This document shows, piece by piece, positions 17,074 through 24,602 of a stretch of 64,000 nt of DNA; the first letter of the stretch is position 1; every line of letters begins with the position of its first letter. Source of the DNA: Sideroxydans sp. (GTDB lineage: Bacteria > Pseudomonadota > Gammaproteobacteria > Burkholderiales > Gallionellaceae). The DNA lies in NCBI GenBank assembly GCA_028710605.1, contig JAQTTU010000003.1, forward strand, positions 186,001 through 250,000, given 5' to 3'. The translations under genes were made by a program, and so were the position numbers. A model generated the notes under the pieces. That model was given only the letters and a program-made list of their open reading frames with translations. It was not told where the DNA came from and did not search any database.

Positions 17074-17820
17074 TCATGGCACAGCCAGCACATTCTTCAA
17101 TTTATTGAGACGGATTTCCTCGATCACCCGGAATAGATCGTCCATCTCGAACGGTTTGTACAAACAAGTATAGGCACCGATCTTGCGCGCCTGCTCGATC
17201 GGATCACCCGAGAACTGGCGGTAACCCGTCATCAGCACCACCGGCTTGCCGGGGTATTTGGCCTGAATGTCTTTCAGCACATCCACGCCGTTCGCCTCGC
17301 CCAGCTTGAGGTCGAGCAGGACGACGGCGAGATTGTAATTTTTATCCAGATGCGCCATCACGCTGCGCGGTTCGGTTTCCGTTTCGACCTTGAAGCCGCG
17401 CAGCGTCAAAATTTCTTTCAGCATCTCGCAAAATTCGGGGTCATCGTCCACCACCAGAATGCTCTCCTCTTTGCGCAACAGCGAAAGAAACGAAAGGATC
17501 AACGGAAAATTGAGCGGCTTGCTCAGAATGGCATAAGCTCCGGCGCGTTTGGCCGCCTCCATCAAATCGTCCGCCGCGTAAGCGCTGACCAGAATAATCG
17601 GCAACGCGGGGGCGATCCGCCTCATCTGTTTCAGCGCCTCGACCCCGCTGATGCCGGGCATCTTGATGTCCATCAGCACGCAATCCGGCACATCGGCCTT
17701 GACCTTCGCCACGCCTTCCTCGCCCGAGTAGGCGGCAACAGCCTCATACCCCTTGATTTTCAGGATGTCGCAAGTCGTCTTGACAATGCGACGGTCGTCA
17801 TCCACCACCAGAATTCTCAT
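17074..17820 (-). CDS. Double receiver-domain protein (REC-REC)
   Basis: 248 residues made of two complete receiver domains and nothing else: REC1 at 1-118 (DDD, acceptor in VLMDIKMPG, K in LSKPLNFP) and REC2 at about 122-245 (DDDPEF, acceptor in VVLLDLKLGE, K in LYKPFE). With no output domain it probably relays or buffers phosphate, or acts through protein contact. The start at 17820 is chosen for the GGAG site 7 bases before it; the open frame upstream runs into an intergenic palindrome. It lies between RAYT-B and the GGDEF gene. Confidence 0.85.
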   Translation of the reverse strand: MRILVVDDDRRIVKTTCDILKIKGYEAVAAYSGEEGVAKVKADVPDCVLMDIKMPGISGVEALKQMRRIAPALPIILVSAYAADDLMEAAKRAGAYAILSKPLNFPLILSFLSLLRKEESILVVDDDPEFCEMLKEILTLRGFKVETETEPRSVMAHLDKNYNLAVVLLDLKLGEANGVDVLKDIQAKYPGKPVVLMTGYRQFSGDPIEQARKIGAYTCLYKPFEMDDLFRVIEEIRLNKLKNVLAVP

Positions 17821-17951
17821 TGCAGACTCCAGTTCTGCCTGTTGGCAAAAAGCATATCTTCCTTCCCAAACCAGAAAACTTTTTCCAACTCTCCATCCCG
17901 CCTGCTTTGTGGGTATCGCTGCGCCGCACCCATCTATATTTTCGCCCAACC

Positions 17952-17985
17952 TCGTGAAGATGCCCGTCAATAGGCGATCTACAAC
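17952..17985. repeat. Family G palindrome, copy 3
   Basis: CGTGAAGATGCCCGTCAATA followed by GGCGATCTACA; directly adjacent to the REP-B pair at 17996. Confidence 0.85.
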
Positions 17986-17995
17986 ACATACCCCC

Positions 17996-18114
17996 GTAGG
18001 TCGGGCTTCAGCCCGACACTGCCTGTCGGGTTAAAACCCGACCTACAAAACCCTTCGCTCTTCGTAGGTCGGACTTTAGTCCGACGCAAGTTGTCGGGTT
18101 GAAACCCGACCTAC
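17996..18114. repeat. Two REP-B pairs downstream of RAYT-B (17996-18046, 18064-18114)
   Basis: Two tandem paired REP-B elements. The second pair has a compensated stem change (GGACTTTAGTCC instead of GGGCTTTAGCCC), showing that the hairpin rather than the sequence is kept. They lie 10 bases past the transposase stop. Confidence 0.9.
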
Positions 18115-18123
18115 AAAATACAT

Positions 18124-18573
18124 TCAACCCGACAACGTATCATCCAGCCAAACCGCATCCCATAACGGATAATCACCAATCCGTTCCACCAACTTCGAGC
18201 GCAACGGGTTGGCCACAATATAGCGCGCCATCTTGCGCAAATCCTCATCCTGCCGCACCGCATGGTCGAAATAATTCGACTGCCAAATTGCTTGTCCCAG
18301 GGCATGCGCGGAACGCCCTTTCAACAACTGCACGACCTCTGGCAACGTGCCCTCATGCAGCACCATCAGCCAATGCAAATGATCCGGCATCAACACGTAG
18401 CAAAGCGTCTCCACCCGGCCTTCGGCCTGCAACCTCATCAACTGCCGCACCACCTCGCGCCCCTTGTCGAGCGATGAAAAAACCGCCGACCTGTTCTGCG
18501 TTACTGTCGTGATGTGATACATCAGGCCCGATTGCGAAACGCGGCCTTTGCGCAAATCGCTATACGCCATCAT
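18124..18573 (-). CDS. REP-associated tyrosine transposase RAYT-B (Y1 family)
   Basis: 149 residues of the Y1 transposase superfamily: the metal-binding motif MPDHLHWLMVLHEG (about residue 62), WQSNYFDHAVRQDEDLRKMARYIVANPLRSKLV (recognisable parts: NYFDHAVR, ARYIVANP) and a terminal WDAVW. The catalytic Tyr is expected in ARYIVANP. It is only distantly similar to RAYT-A. Five REP-B elements surround it, two on the 3' side and three on the 5' side, and more copies are scattered through the window, so REP-B is its likely substrate. A GGAGGG site overlaps the first of two adjacent ATGs; the second (18570) may be the real start. Confidence 0.9.
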   Translation of the reverse strand: MMAYSDLRKGRVSQSGLMYHITTVTQNRSAVFSSLDKGREVVRQLMRLQAEGRVETLCYVLMPDHLHWLMVLHEGTLPEVVQLLKGRSAHALGQAIWQSNYFDHAVRQDEDLRKMARYIVANPLRSKLVERIGDYPLWDAVWLDDTLSG

Positions 18574-18582
18574 CCCTCCGCA

Positions 18583-18772
18583 GATCGGGTTTCACCCCGA
18601 CAAATCGTCAACCCCGTCGGGTTAAAACCCGACCTACAACCCCCTGCGCTCCCCGTAGGTCGGGCTTCAGCCCGATGCTGCCTGTCGGGTTAAAACCCGA
18701 CCTACAAACCCATCGCTCCCCGTAGGTCGGGCTTTAGCCCGACACTGCCTGTCGGGTTGAAGCCCGACCTAT
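18583..18772. repeat. Three REP-B pairs upstream of RAYT-B (18583-18637, 18655-18705, 18722-18772)
   Basis: The first pair has a decayed left arm, the other two are intact. In the third the terminal CTAC is CTAT, and the CTA gives the TAG stop of the histidine kinase gene at 18769. Confidence 0.88.
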
Positions 18773-19806
18773 ATTCCGCCGCGCGGCAATGTGACGGTGA
18801 ACGTGCTGCCTTTGCCCGGTTCGCTTTGCGCGCTCACGCTGCCGCCGTTCAGTTGCGTCAAATTCTTCACCACCACCAGCCCCAGCCCGATGCGGCGCGG
18901 CTTGGTGGTGAACAGCGGCTGGAACAGTTTGGCCTGCTGTTCCGCCGTCATGCCGCAGCCGCTGTCCTTGACGCTGATGCGCAACTGCCCGCCCGCTTCG
19001 CTCGCGCCGATTTGCAGCGTGCCGCCTCCCGGCATGGCTTCCACCGCGTTGGTGAACAGATTCCACAACACCTGGTGCAGATGCATGGGGTCAACGCTGG
19101 CTGGCGGCAGGCCGGGCTGCATGTCCTGGCTCACGTTGACCGTGGCGGGGATGTCGCACTTGCGCAAGGCCTGCGCGATCCATTCCGCCACGTTGACCGG
19201 TTCCGGGTGCGGCGGTTTGCTGCGCACCGCATCGAGCAGGTCGGACACGATGCGTTCGGCATCGGCGATCTCGTCCTTGATGATGCCCAGATATTCTTTG
19301 GTGGTGGCATCGGAGTCGGCATGCACGGTTTGCAGGAAATACACGGCGTTGTTCATCACCCCCAGCGGGTTGCGCAGCTCGTGCCCCACGTTGTCCGCCA
19401 CTTGTCCCAACAGCGCCAGCTTCTCTTTGCGCACCAGCTCTTCCTGCGCGCTCAGCAATTGTTGCGTGCGCTGCTGCACCTTGATTTCCAGCTCTTCGTT
19501 CAGCCTGCGCGAGACTGCTTCCGCGTCCTTGCGCAGTGCCGCCTCCTTGCGTATCTGGTCTAACATGGCGGCGATAAAAACCAGCAAAAACAGGCCGTCA
19601 AGAAACGGCGTGACGACCCCGGCGAATTGTAATTCGGCATTGAAGCGGCCATCCCACGACCAGTCGATCACCGCGACGATCACCATCGACACCAGCACCG
19701 CCACGAGCAGAAATAGCACGGCAAAGCGCGTCGAACTCGCTTCGAGCAACTTCATGATGATCCGCTTCAACACCTGCCGGAAAAATGTGTTCATCTTATT
19801 CAGCAT
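18769..19806 (-). CDS. Membrane histidine kinase with short sensor part
   Basis: 345 residues: two membrane helices (about 27-48 and 63-85) with a very short periplasmic loop, a coiled coil (about 95-130, KVQQRTQQLLSAQEELVRKEKLALLGQ), a HisKA domain with VGHELRNPLGVM (phospho-His near 140), then HATPase_c with N box NLFTNAVEAMPGGG and the DSGCGM and GLGLVVVKNL ATP-lid motifs. The catalytic core matches the two kinases upstream, with the same residues around every motif. The stop codon falls in REP-B. The receiver partners are probably the genes at 13.9-17.8 kb. Confidence 0.9.
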   Translation of the reverse strand: MLNKMNTFFRQVLKRIIMKLLEASSTRFAVLFLLVAVLVSMVIVAVIDWSWDGRFNAELQFAGVVTPFLDGLFLLVFIAAMLDQIRKEAALRKDAEAVSRRLNEELEIKVQQRTQQLLSAQEELVRKEKLALLGQVADNVGHELRNPLGVMNNAVYFLQTVHADSDATTKEYLGIIKDEIADAERIVSDLLDAVRSKPPHPEPVNVAEWIAQALRKCDIPATVNVSQDMQPGLPPASVDPMHLHQVLWNLFTNAVEAMPGGGTLQIGASEAGGQLRISVKDSGCGMTAEQQAKLFQPLFTTKPRRIGLGLVVVKNLTQLNGGSVSAQSEPGKGSTFTVTLPRGGI

Positions 19807-19901
19807 GTCAGCTTTCCCTTTCGATCACATTGACGTTGTCGCGCAAAAATAACATTTCCGCACTGCCCCGCAAGCCAGCAAACACGGCCATCTCCATCGA
19901 G

Positions 19902-19942
19902 TGCATGACGCGGATCGCCTATCGGCGGGCGTTCCCGCGCAG
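19902..19942. repeat. Family G palindrome, copy 4 (degenerate)
   Basis: GTGCATGACGCGGATCGCC followed by TATCGGCGGGCGTTCCCGCG. The core differs from the others at two positions. Confidence 0.65.
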
Positions 19943-19952
19943 CGGCATCCCC

Positions 19953-22049
19953 TCAAGCCGCCGGTAACGTAACGGCAAACAACGTTCCCTTGCCGGCTTC
20001 GCTCTCCACTTTCACCGTGCCGCCGTTGGCCCGCGTCAGGTTTTTCACCACCATCAGCCCCAGCCCGATGCCGCGCGCTTTGGTGGTGAACAGCGGCTGA
20101 AACAACCTGTTCAACTGCTCCGCCGTCATGCCGACACCGCTGTCGCGCACGCTGATAGTAACGGTTTTATCCGGCCTGTTTTCGCGCGCGCCGATTTGCA
20201 GCGTGCCGCCTTCCGGCATCGCCTCGATACCGTTGCTGATCAGGTTGCGCAACACCTGATGGATTTGCATGGCATCCACCCAAAGCGGGGCGAGCGGTTC
20301 CGGGATGTCCAGTATCACCTTCACCTCCGGCGGAACCGCGAGCTTGCCCAGAGTCTGCGCTATTAATTCGGCGATTCCCACCGTTTCCGGTTGCGGCGGC
20401 TTGGTGCGCACCGAATCCAGCAGGTCGGACACGATGCGCTCGGAGCTGGCGATCTCGCCCTTGATGATGTTCAAATAATCTCTGGTAGTTTCATCCGCAT
20501 CCGCCAGCACGGTTTGCAGGAAATACACGGCGTTGCTCATCACGCCCAGCGGGTTGCGCAATTCGTGCCCCACGCTGCCCGCCACCTGCCCCAGCACCGC
20601 CAGTTTTTCCTTGCGCACCAGCTCTTCCTGCGCCTCCAGCAATTGCTGCGTGCGTTGCTGCACTTTGCTTTCCAGCGCTTCGTTCAGCGTGCGGATTTCG
20701 TCTTCGGCCCGCTTGCGCTCGGTTACATCGTGAAAAATGCCGACCAGCACCGTGCGTCCGGCCAGCGGCATGGGCGCGGCGCTGATGTCGGCCAAAAAGA
20801 CCGAACCGTCCTTGCGCCGCACCGGCAGATTGCTCGCCACATGAATGTCGCCTCTCATCAGGCGCTCGAACTGTTGCAGCACCTCGGGCAGCGCCTGCGC
20901 CGGATGAATATCCTCCACCGCGAGCTGGCGCAGCTCCTCCGCCCCGTAGCCGAGCATGTCGCAGATGGCGCTGTTCACATTGATAAATTTACGCGTTTCC
21001 ACATCCGCCAGCAGCACGCCATCGACGGCGACATCGAGGATGGTTCTGAACTTGCGCTCGGATTCTTCTATCGCCTGCGCCGCCCGTTTGCGCTCGGTGA
21101 TGTCGCGCACCACCCCGAGGGTGACGATTTTTCCGTCGCGCCGGATGGGCGTGGCCGCCACCTCGGCTTCCAGATAGCCCCCCATTTTCATCAGGATGCG
21201 CACCTGAAACACCGGCAGCGTTTTCCCCTCCTGCGCCCGCACGAACAACTCCTGCATATACGGCAAATCTTCGGGATGCACGATGGGCGAAAATTGGCGG
21301 CCTACCCACTCTTGCGTCCGCCATCCCAGCATGCGCTCGCAGGACGGGCTGATGGAAGAAAATGTACCGTCGGCCTCGACGGTATAAATGATGTCGCCGA
21401 CGTGTTCGAAAATGCTGCGGAAACGCTGCTCGCCCTGGCGCAACTTCTCCAGCGCATCGTTCAGGCTGCGCATGTTCAAAAAGGTGAGCAGGCCGACGCT
21501 GGAGACCAGCATAATCAGCAGGAAAGACATCTGGACAAAATCGCGTCCGGCCGCGCCGAAGGTCAGCGGCGGGACGTAGAAACCGCATTCGGTTGCCAGC
21601 AACAACAGGTAATACACCACCACGCCGCCGGTCATGCGCAGCGAATACGCCGGTGCCAGCAATGTACCCGCCACGGTAATGGTCCAGATGAACAGCGGCC
21701 ATCCCGGCGAACGGATGCCGTCAAACAACCATGCCGCGACCCCGATCGCGATCAGGTTGACCCAAACATAAAGCAGGACCATGGCGCGGATGTGGCCGCG
21801 ACGCGCCCGCATCAGACAGAACAGGGAAAGCGGGATGAATCCCAGCGGGAAGGCAGCGGCGATCCAGCTCACCTTGGCATCGAGCAGACCCAATGGCTGC
21901 ATCAACAGAAAGACGATGGACAGCGCGACAACGATGCCGAGGCTGATCACCATCAGGGTGTTGAACAGCCGCCCCAGACGCAGCTCTTCCTCGCCGCGCG
22001 CTTGCACGGCGACCAGCTTTTCCCACGCCCCGGCAATCCGGTTTTTCAT
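19953..22049 (-). CDS. Multi-pass membrane histidine kinase with two PAS domains
   Basis: 698 residues. About six membrane helices (residues 30-205) form an integral sensor module. PAS1 (about 215-335, ending VVRDITERKRA) and PAS2 (about 340-460, ending IFHDVTERKRA) follow, then a coiled coil, HisKA (VGHELRNPLGVMSNAVYFLQ region) and HATPase_c (NLISNGIEAMPEGG, DSGVGM, GLGLMVVKNL). The start is ATG 22049, which overlaps the stop of the preceding kinase gene as ATGA, so the two are translationally coupled. From the coiled coil to the end it is almost the same as the upstream kinase, which points to recent duplication or gene conversion. Confidence 0.9.
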   Translation of the reverse strand: MKNRIAGAWEKLVAVQARGEEELRLGRLFNTLMVISLGIVVALSIVFLLMQPLGLLDAKVSWIAAAFPLGFIPLSLFCLMRARRGHIRAMVLLYVWVNLIAIGVAAWLFDGIRSPGWPLFIWTITVAGTLLAPAYSLRMTGGVVVYYLLLLATECGFYVPPLTFGAAGRDFVQMSFLLIMLVSSVGLLTFLNMRSLNDALEKLRQGEQRFRSIFEHVGDIIYTVEADGTFSSISPSCERMLGWRTQEWVGRQFSPIVHPEDLPYMQELFVRAQEGKTLPVFQVRILMKMGGYLEAEVAATPIRRDGKIVTLGVVRDITERKRAAQAIEESERKFRTILDVAVDGVLLADVETRKFINVNSAICDMLGYGAEELRQLAVEDIHPAQALPEVLQQFERLMRGDIHVASNLPVRRKDGSVFLADISAAPMPLAGRTVLVGIFHDVTERKRAEDEIRTLNEALESKVQQRTQQLLEAQEELVRKEKLAVLGQVAGSVGHELRNPLGVMSNAVYFLQTVLADADETTRDYLNIIKGEIASSERIVSDLLDSVRTKPPQPETVGIAELIAQTLGKLAVPPEVKVILDIPEPLAPLWVDAMQIHQVLRNLISNGIEAMPEGGTLQIGARENRPDKTVTISVRDSGVGMTAEQLNRLFQPLFTTKARGIGLGLMVVKNLTRANGGTVKVESEAGKGTLFAVTLPAA

Positions 22050-23947
22050 GGTGCATCCCCGAACCGGCTCTCGCACGGCAGCGTGATGGAGAACATCGTA
22101 CCTTTGCCCGGCTCGCTCTCCACTTCCACCGTGCCGCCGTTGGCCTGCGTCAGGTTCTTCACCACCACCAGACCCAGCCCGATGCCGCGCGCTTTGGTGG
22201 TGAACAGCGGCTGAAACAACCTGTTCAACTGCTCCGCCGTCATGCCGACACCGCTGTCGCGCACGCTGATAGTGACGGTTTTATCCGGCCTGTTTTCGCG
22301 CGCGCCGATTTGCAGCGTGCCGCCTCCCGGCATGGCTTCCGCGCCGTTGCTGATCAGGTTGCGCAACACCTGGTGGATTTGCATGGCATCCACCCAAAGC
22401 GGCGGCAGCGTTTCCGGAATATCCAGCATGACGTTTACTGATGAAGGTATAGCAAGTTTGCCCAGCGTCTGCGCCACCAGTTCCGCCAGCCCAACGTTTT
22501 CCGGTTGCGGCGGCTTGGTGCGCACCGAATCCAGCAGGTCGGACACGATGCGCTCGGAATTGGTGATCTCGCTCTTGATGATGCCCAGATATTCCTGGGT
22601 GTTTTCATCCGCATCCGCCAGCACGGTTTGCAGGAAATACACGGCGTTGCTCATCACGCCCAGCGGGTTGCGCAATTCGTGCCCCACGCTGCCCGCCACC
22701 TGCCCCAGCACCGCCAGTTTTTCCTTGCGCACCAGCTCTTCCTGCGCCTCCAGCAATTGTTGCGTGCGTTGCTGCACCCGCTCTTCCAGTTCATCGTTCA
22801 GCTTGCGGATTTTTTCTTCCGCGATTTTTTGCGCGGTGATGTCGTGCATCGTCCCCCACATCAGAATCGCGCGTCCCTGCTTGTCGCGCATCACCTCGGC
22901 CCGCTCGTGCACATAGCGCACCGCACCGTCGGGTTGCAAAATGCGGTGATCCAGACTGAAAGGCAAACCGTGCGACATGGATTCGCGCATACATGCCTCA
23001 AGAACCGACTGGTCTGCCGGATGCACCGCATTCATGAAGGCATAGTAAGTCGCCTCAATGTGCTGCGATTCCAGACCGAAGATGCGATAGATTTCGCGCG
23101 ACCAATGCACTTTGTTGCTGACGATGTCCCACTCCCAGTTGCCGAGGTGGGCGATGCGCTGCGCTTCGGTGAGGCGGGCGGTGCGCTGCGTCACCTCTTC
23201 CTCCAGATGCTCCCGGTGCAGCGCCAGCTCTTCATCGCGCTGCTGGATGTTTTCCAGCATGGTATTGAAACCCTGCGCCAGCGTGCCCAGCTCATCCTTG
23301 CTGTCCACCTGCGCCCGCACGGCATAGTTTTTATCGCGCGAAACGCTTTCCATCATGCCGACCAGAACCGCCAGCGGATCGGTAATCAGCGGGAGCATGC
23401 GCTTCACCATCAGCACCGCCACCACCAGCGCGCCCATGGCAGCGATCAAGACCACCAGCAGGCCCCAGGCCAACCGCACGTACACCGGCGACATATCCGA
23501 ACGCACGTGGATCAAACCGATCTGCTCCTGCTCCTGCATCACGGGGATCACCACTTCGACATATTGCGCGTCGTAAATGTTGTGCGCCCCTTCCCCGACC
23601 GCATGCTGATGGGGCGGGATTTTGATCCCGGGACGCGCATAATCCGCAAAGTCCTGCCCCGTCTTGTCGAGCAGCCCCGCGTACTCGATGTTGTCGCTGG
23701 CGGCCAGCGCCCCCAGCGTTTGTTCCGCCGCTTCGCGGTCGTTAAAAATCAGCGCCGACGTACTGTTGGCCGCGACAATGGATGCTTGTGCGTAAACGCT
23801 TTTAACCAGCTCGTTGCGCTGCAGGAACCACTGCTGTGCCATCAATACCAGCATGGCAAACAGCGTCGCCCACAAAGTAGCCACGATGGCGACATACACC
23901 AGTTTGCGCAGAATCGGCGCGTCTTTTAACGCTTCGGGAAGTCTCAT
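22046..23947 (-). CDS. Histidine kinase with CHASE8-like periplasmic domain, HAMP and PAS
   Basis: 633 residues: a membrane helix (about 17-38), a periplasmic domain (about 40-150) whose IVAANSTSALIFNDREAAEQ and YAGLLDKTG segments fit CHASE8, a second helix (about 160-185), HAMP, PAS (NWEWDIVSNKVHWSREIY) with PAC, a coiled coil, HisKA and HATPase_c. CHASE8 is the sensor of the diguanylate cyclase YfiN, which the periplasmic repressor YfiR controls. Here the domain is attached to a kinase and a yfiR-type gene overlaps its start by 4 bases (ATGA). So YfiR likely gates this kinase, an inference from domain pairing. Confidence 0.85.
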   Translation of the reverse strand: MRLPEALKDAPILRKLVYVAIVATLWATLFAMLVLMAQQWFLQRNELVKSVYAQASIVAANSTSALIFNDREAAEQTLGALAASDNIEYAGLLDKTGQDFADYARPGIKIPPHQHAVGEGAHNIYDAQYVEVVIPVMQEQEQIGLIHVRSDMSPVYVRLAWGLLVVLIAAMGALVVAVLMVKRMLPLITDPLAVLVGMMESVSRDKNYAVRAQVDSKDELGTLAQGFNTMLENIQQRDEELALHREHLEEEVTQRTARLTEAQRIAHLGNWEWDIVSNKVHWSREIYRIFGLESQHIEATYYAFMNAVHPADQSVLEACMRESMSHGLPFSLDHRILQPDGAVRYVHERAEVMRDKQGRAILMWGTMHDITAQKIAEEKIRKLNDELEERVQQRTQQLLEAQEELVRKEKLAVLGQVAGSVGHELRNPLGVMSNAVYFLQTVLADADENTQEYLGIIKSEITNSERIVSDLLDSVRTKPPQPENVGLAELVAQTLGKLAIPSSVNVMLDIPETLPPLWVDAMQIHQVLRNLISNGAEAMPGGGTLQIGARENRPDKTVTISVRDSGVGMTAEQLNRLFQPLFTTKARGIGLGLVVVKNLTQANGGTVEVESEPGKGTMFSITLPCESRFGDAP

Positions 23948-24588
23948 TTTTCACCCCCCGATCCCGTTACGATACGCGCCAGTTTCAACAGTTGCGAACT
24001 GATCCTGAATCCGCCGCGCGCGGCCGCTTCCCGGTTGATCTCGAAGCGCGCTTTGTTTTGCTCCAGATAGAAATTGACCATCACGCCCCGCTCCGCGAAA
24101 CCGTCGCTGTCGCCCACCGTCAGCACGGCTTTGTGCTTGATGCCCTCCAGTATCCCGCCCAGCTTGTCGCTTTCGGAGGCCGCGATGAATAACACCCGGC
24201 ATTGGCCGAGATCGGTTTGCTGGTTGGCGAGCACAATTTCCCAAACCCTGTCACCCACGGCTTTCCCTTGCAACGCATCGAGCGCGCCGCCGAACGGGCT
24301 TTGCCCCAGCATGCACAGCCTGAGCGAAGCGCCGCTGCGGGAAGCGTCCGGCCATTCGACGTACTTGACGATGTTGTGGATGAAGGCCGCCTTGACCTCG
24401 TACTCGGTGGGCTGCGCGGCGTGGGCGGTGGAGTAAAGCACGGCGGTGACTACAGTGCAAAACAGCGCGAAGAGCCGGAAAATCTTATTGAACGTAGGTC
24501 GGGCTTTAGCCCTGCATGTCGGGCTAAAGCCCGACCTACGCCTGCCGAAGCGACCCGACCAGCAAATTTGTCTTCCCAATCTGTTCAA
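23944..24588 (-). CDS. yfiR: YfiR family (DUF4154) periplasmic protein
   Basis: The mature part carries the DUF4154 signature: YEVKAAFIHNIVKYVEWP right after the signal peptide, then CMLGQSPFGGALD, CRVLFIAASESD and GVMVNFYLEQNKARFEINREAA. YfiR is a periplasmic inhibitor of the CHASE8 protein YfiN in pseudomonads. No ATG/GTG start lies between the REP-B element and the hydrophobic part of the signal peptide. The best start is TTG at 24588, 8 bases after GAGGG and 14 bases after the receptor gene. If so, REP-B is translated and supplies about 16 basic residues (RRSGFSPTCRAKARPT) before the hydrophobic core. Confidence 0.85.
   Translation of the reverse strand: MNRLGRQICWSGRFGRRRSGFSPTCRAKARPTFNKIFRLFALFCTVVTAVLYSTAHAAQPTEYEVKAAFIHNIVKYVEWPDASRSGASLRLCMLGQSPFGGALDALQGKAVGDRVWEIVLANQQTDLGQCRVLFIAASESDKLGGILEGIKHKAVLTVGDSDGFAERGVMVNFYLEQNKARFEINREAAARGGFRISSQLLKLARIVTGSGGEK
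24494..24539. repeat. REP-B pair inside the 5' part of yfiR
   Basis: Inverted REP-B arms in frame with the yfiR reading frame, upstream of its signal-peptide core. Confidence 0.9.
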
Positions 24589-24602
24589 GGGCTATCCCTC
24601 AC

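Noticed and set aside
17996-18772. A CRISPR-like array of regularly spaced repeats
   Set aside because: The units are inverted pairs of hairpins, spacers are short and uneven, no cas genes exist, and the units match REPs found elsewhere in the window.
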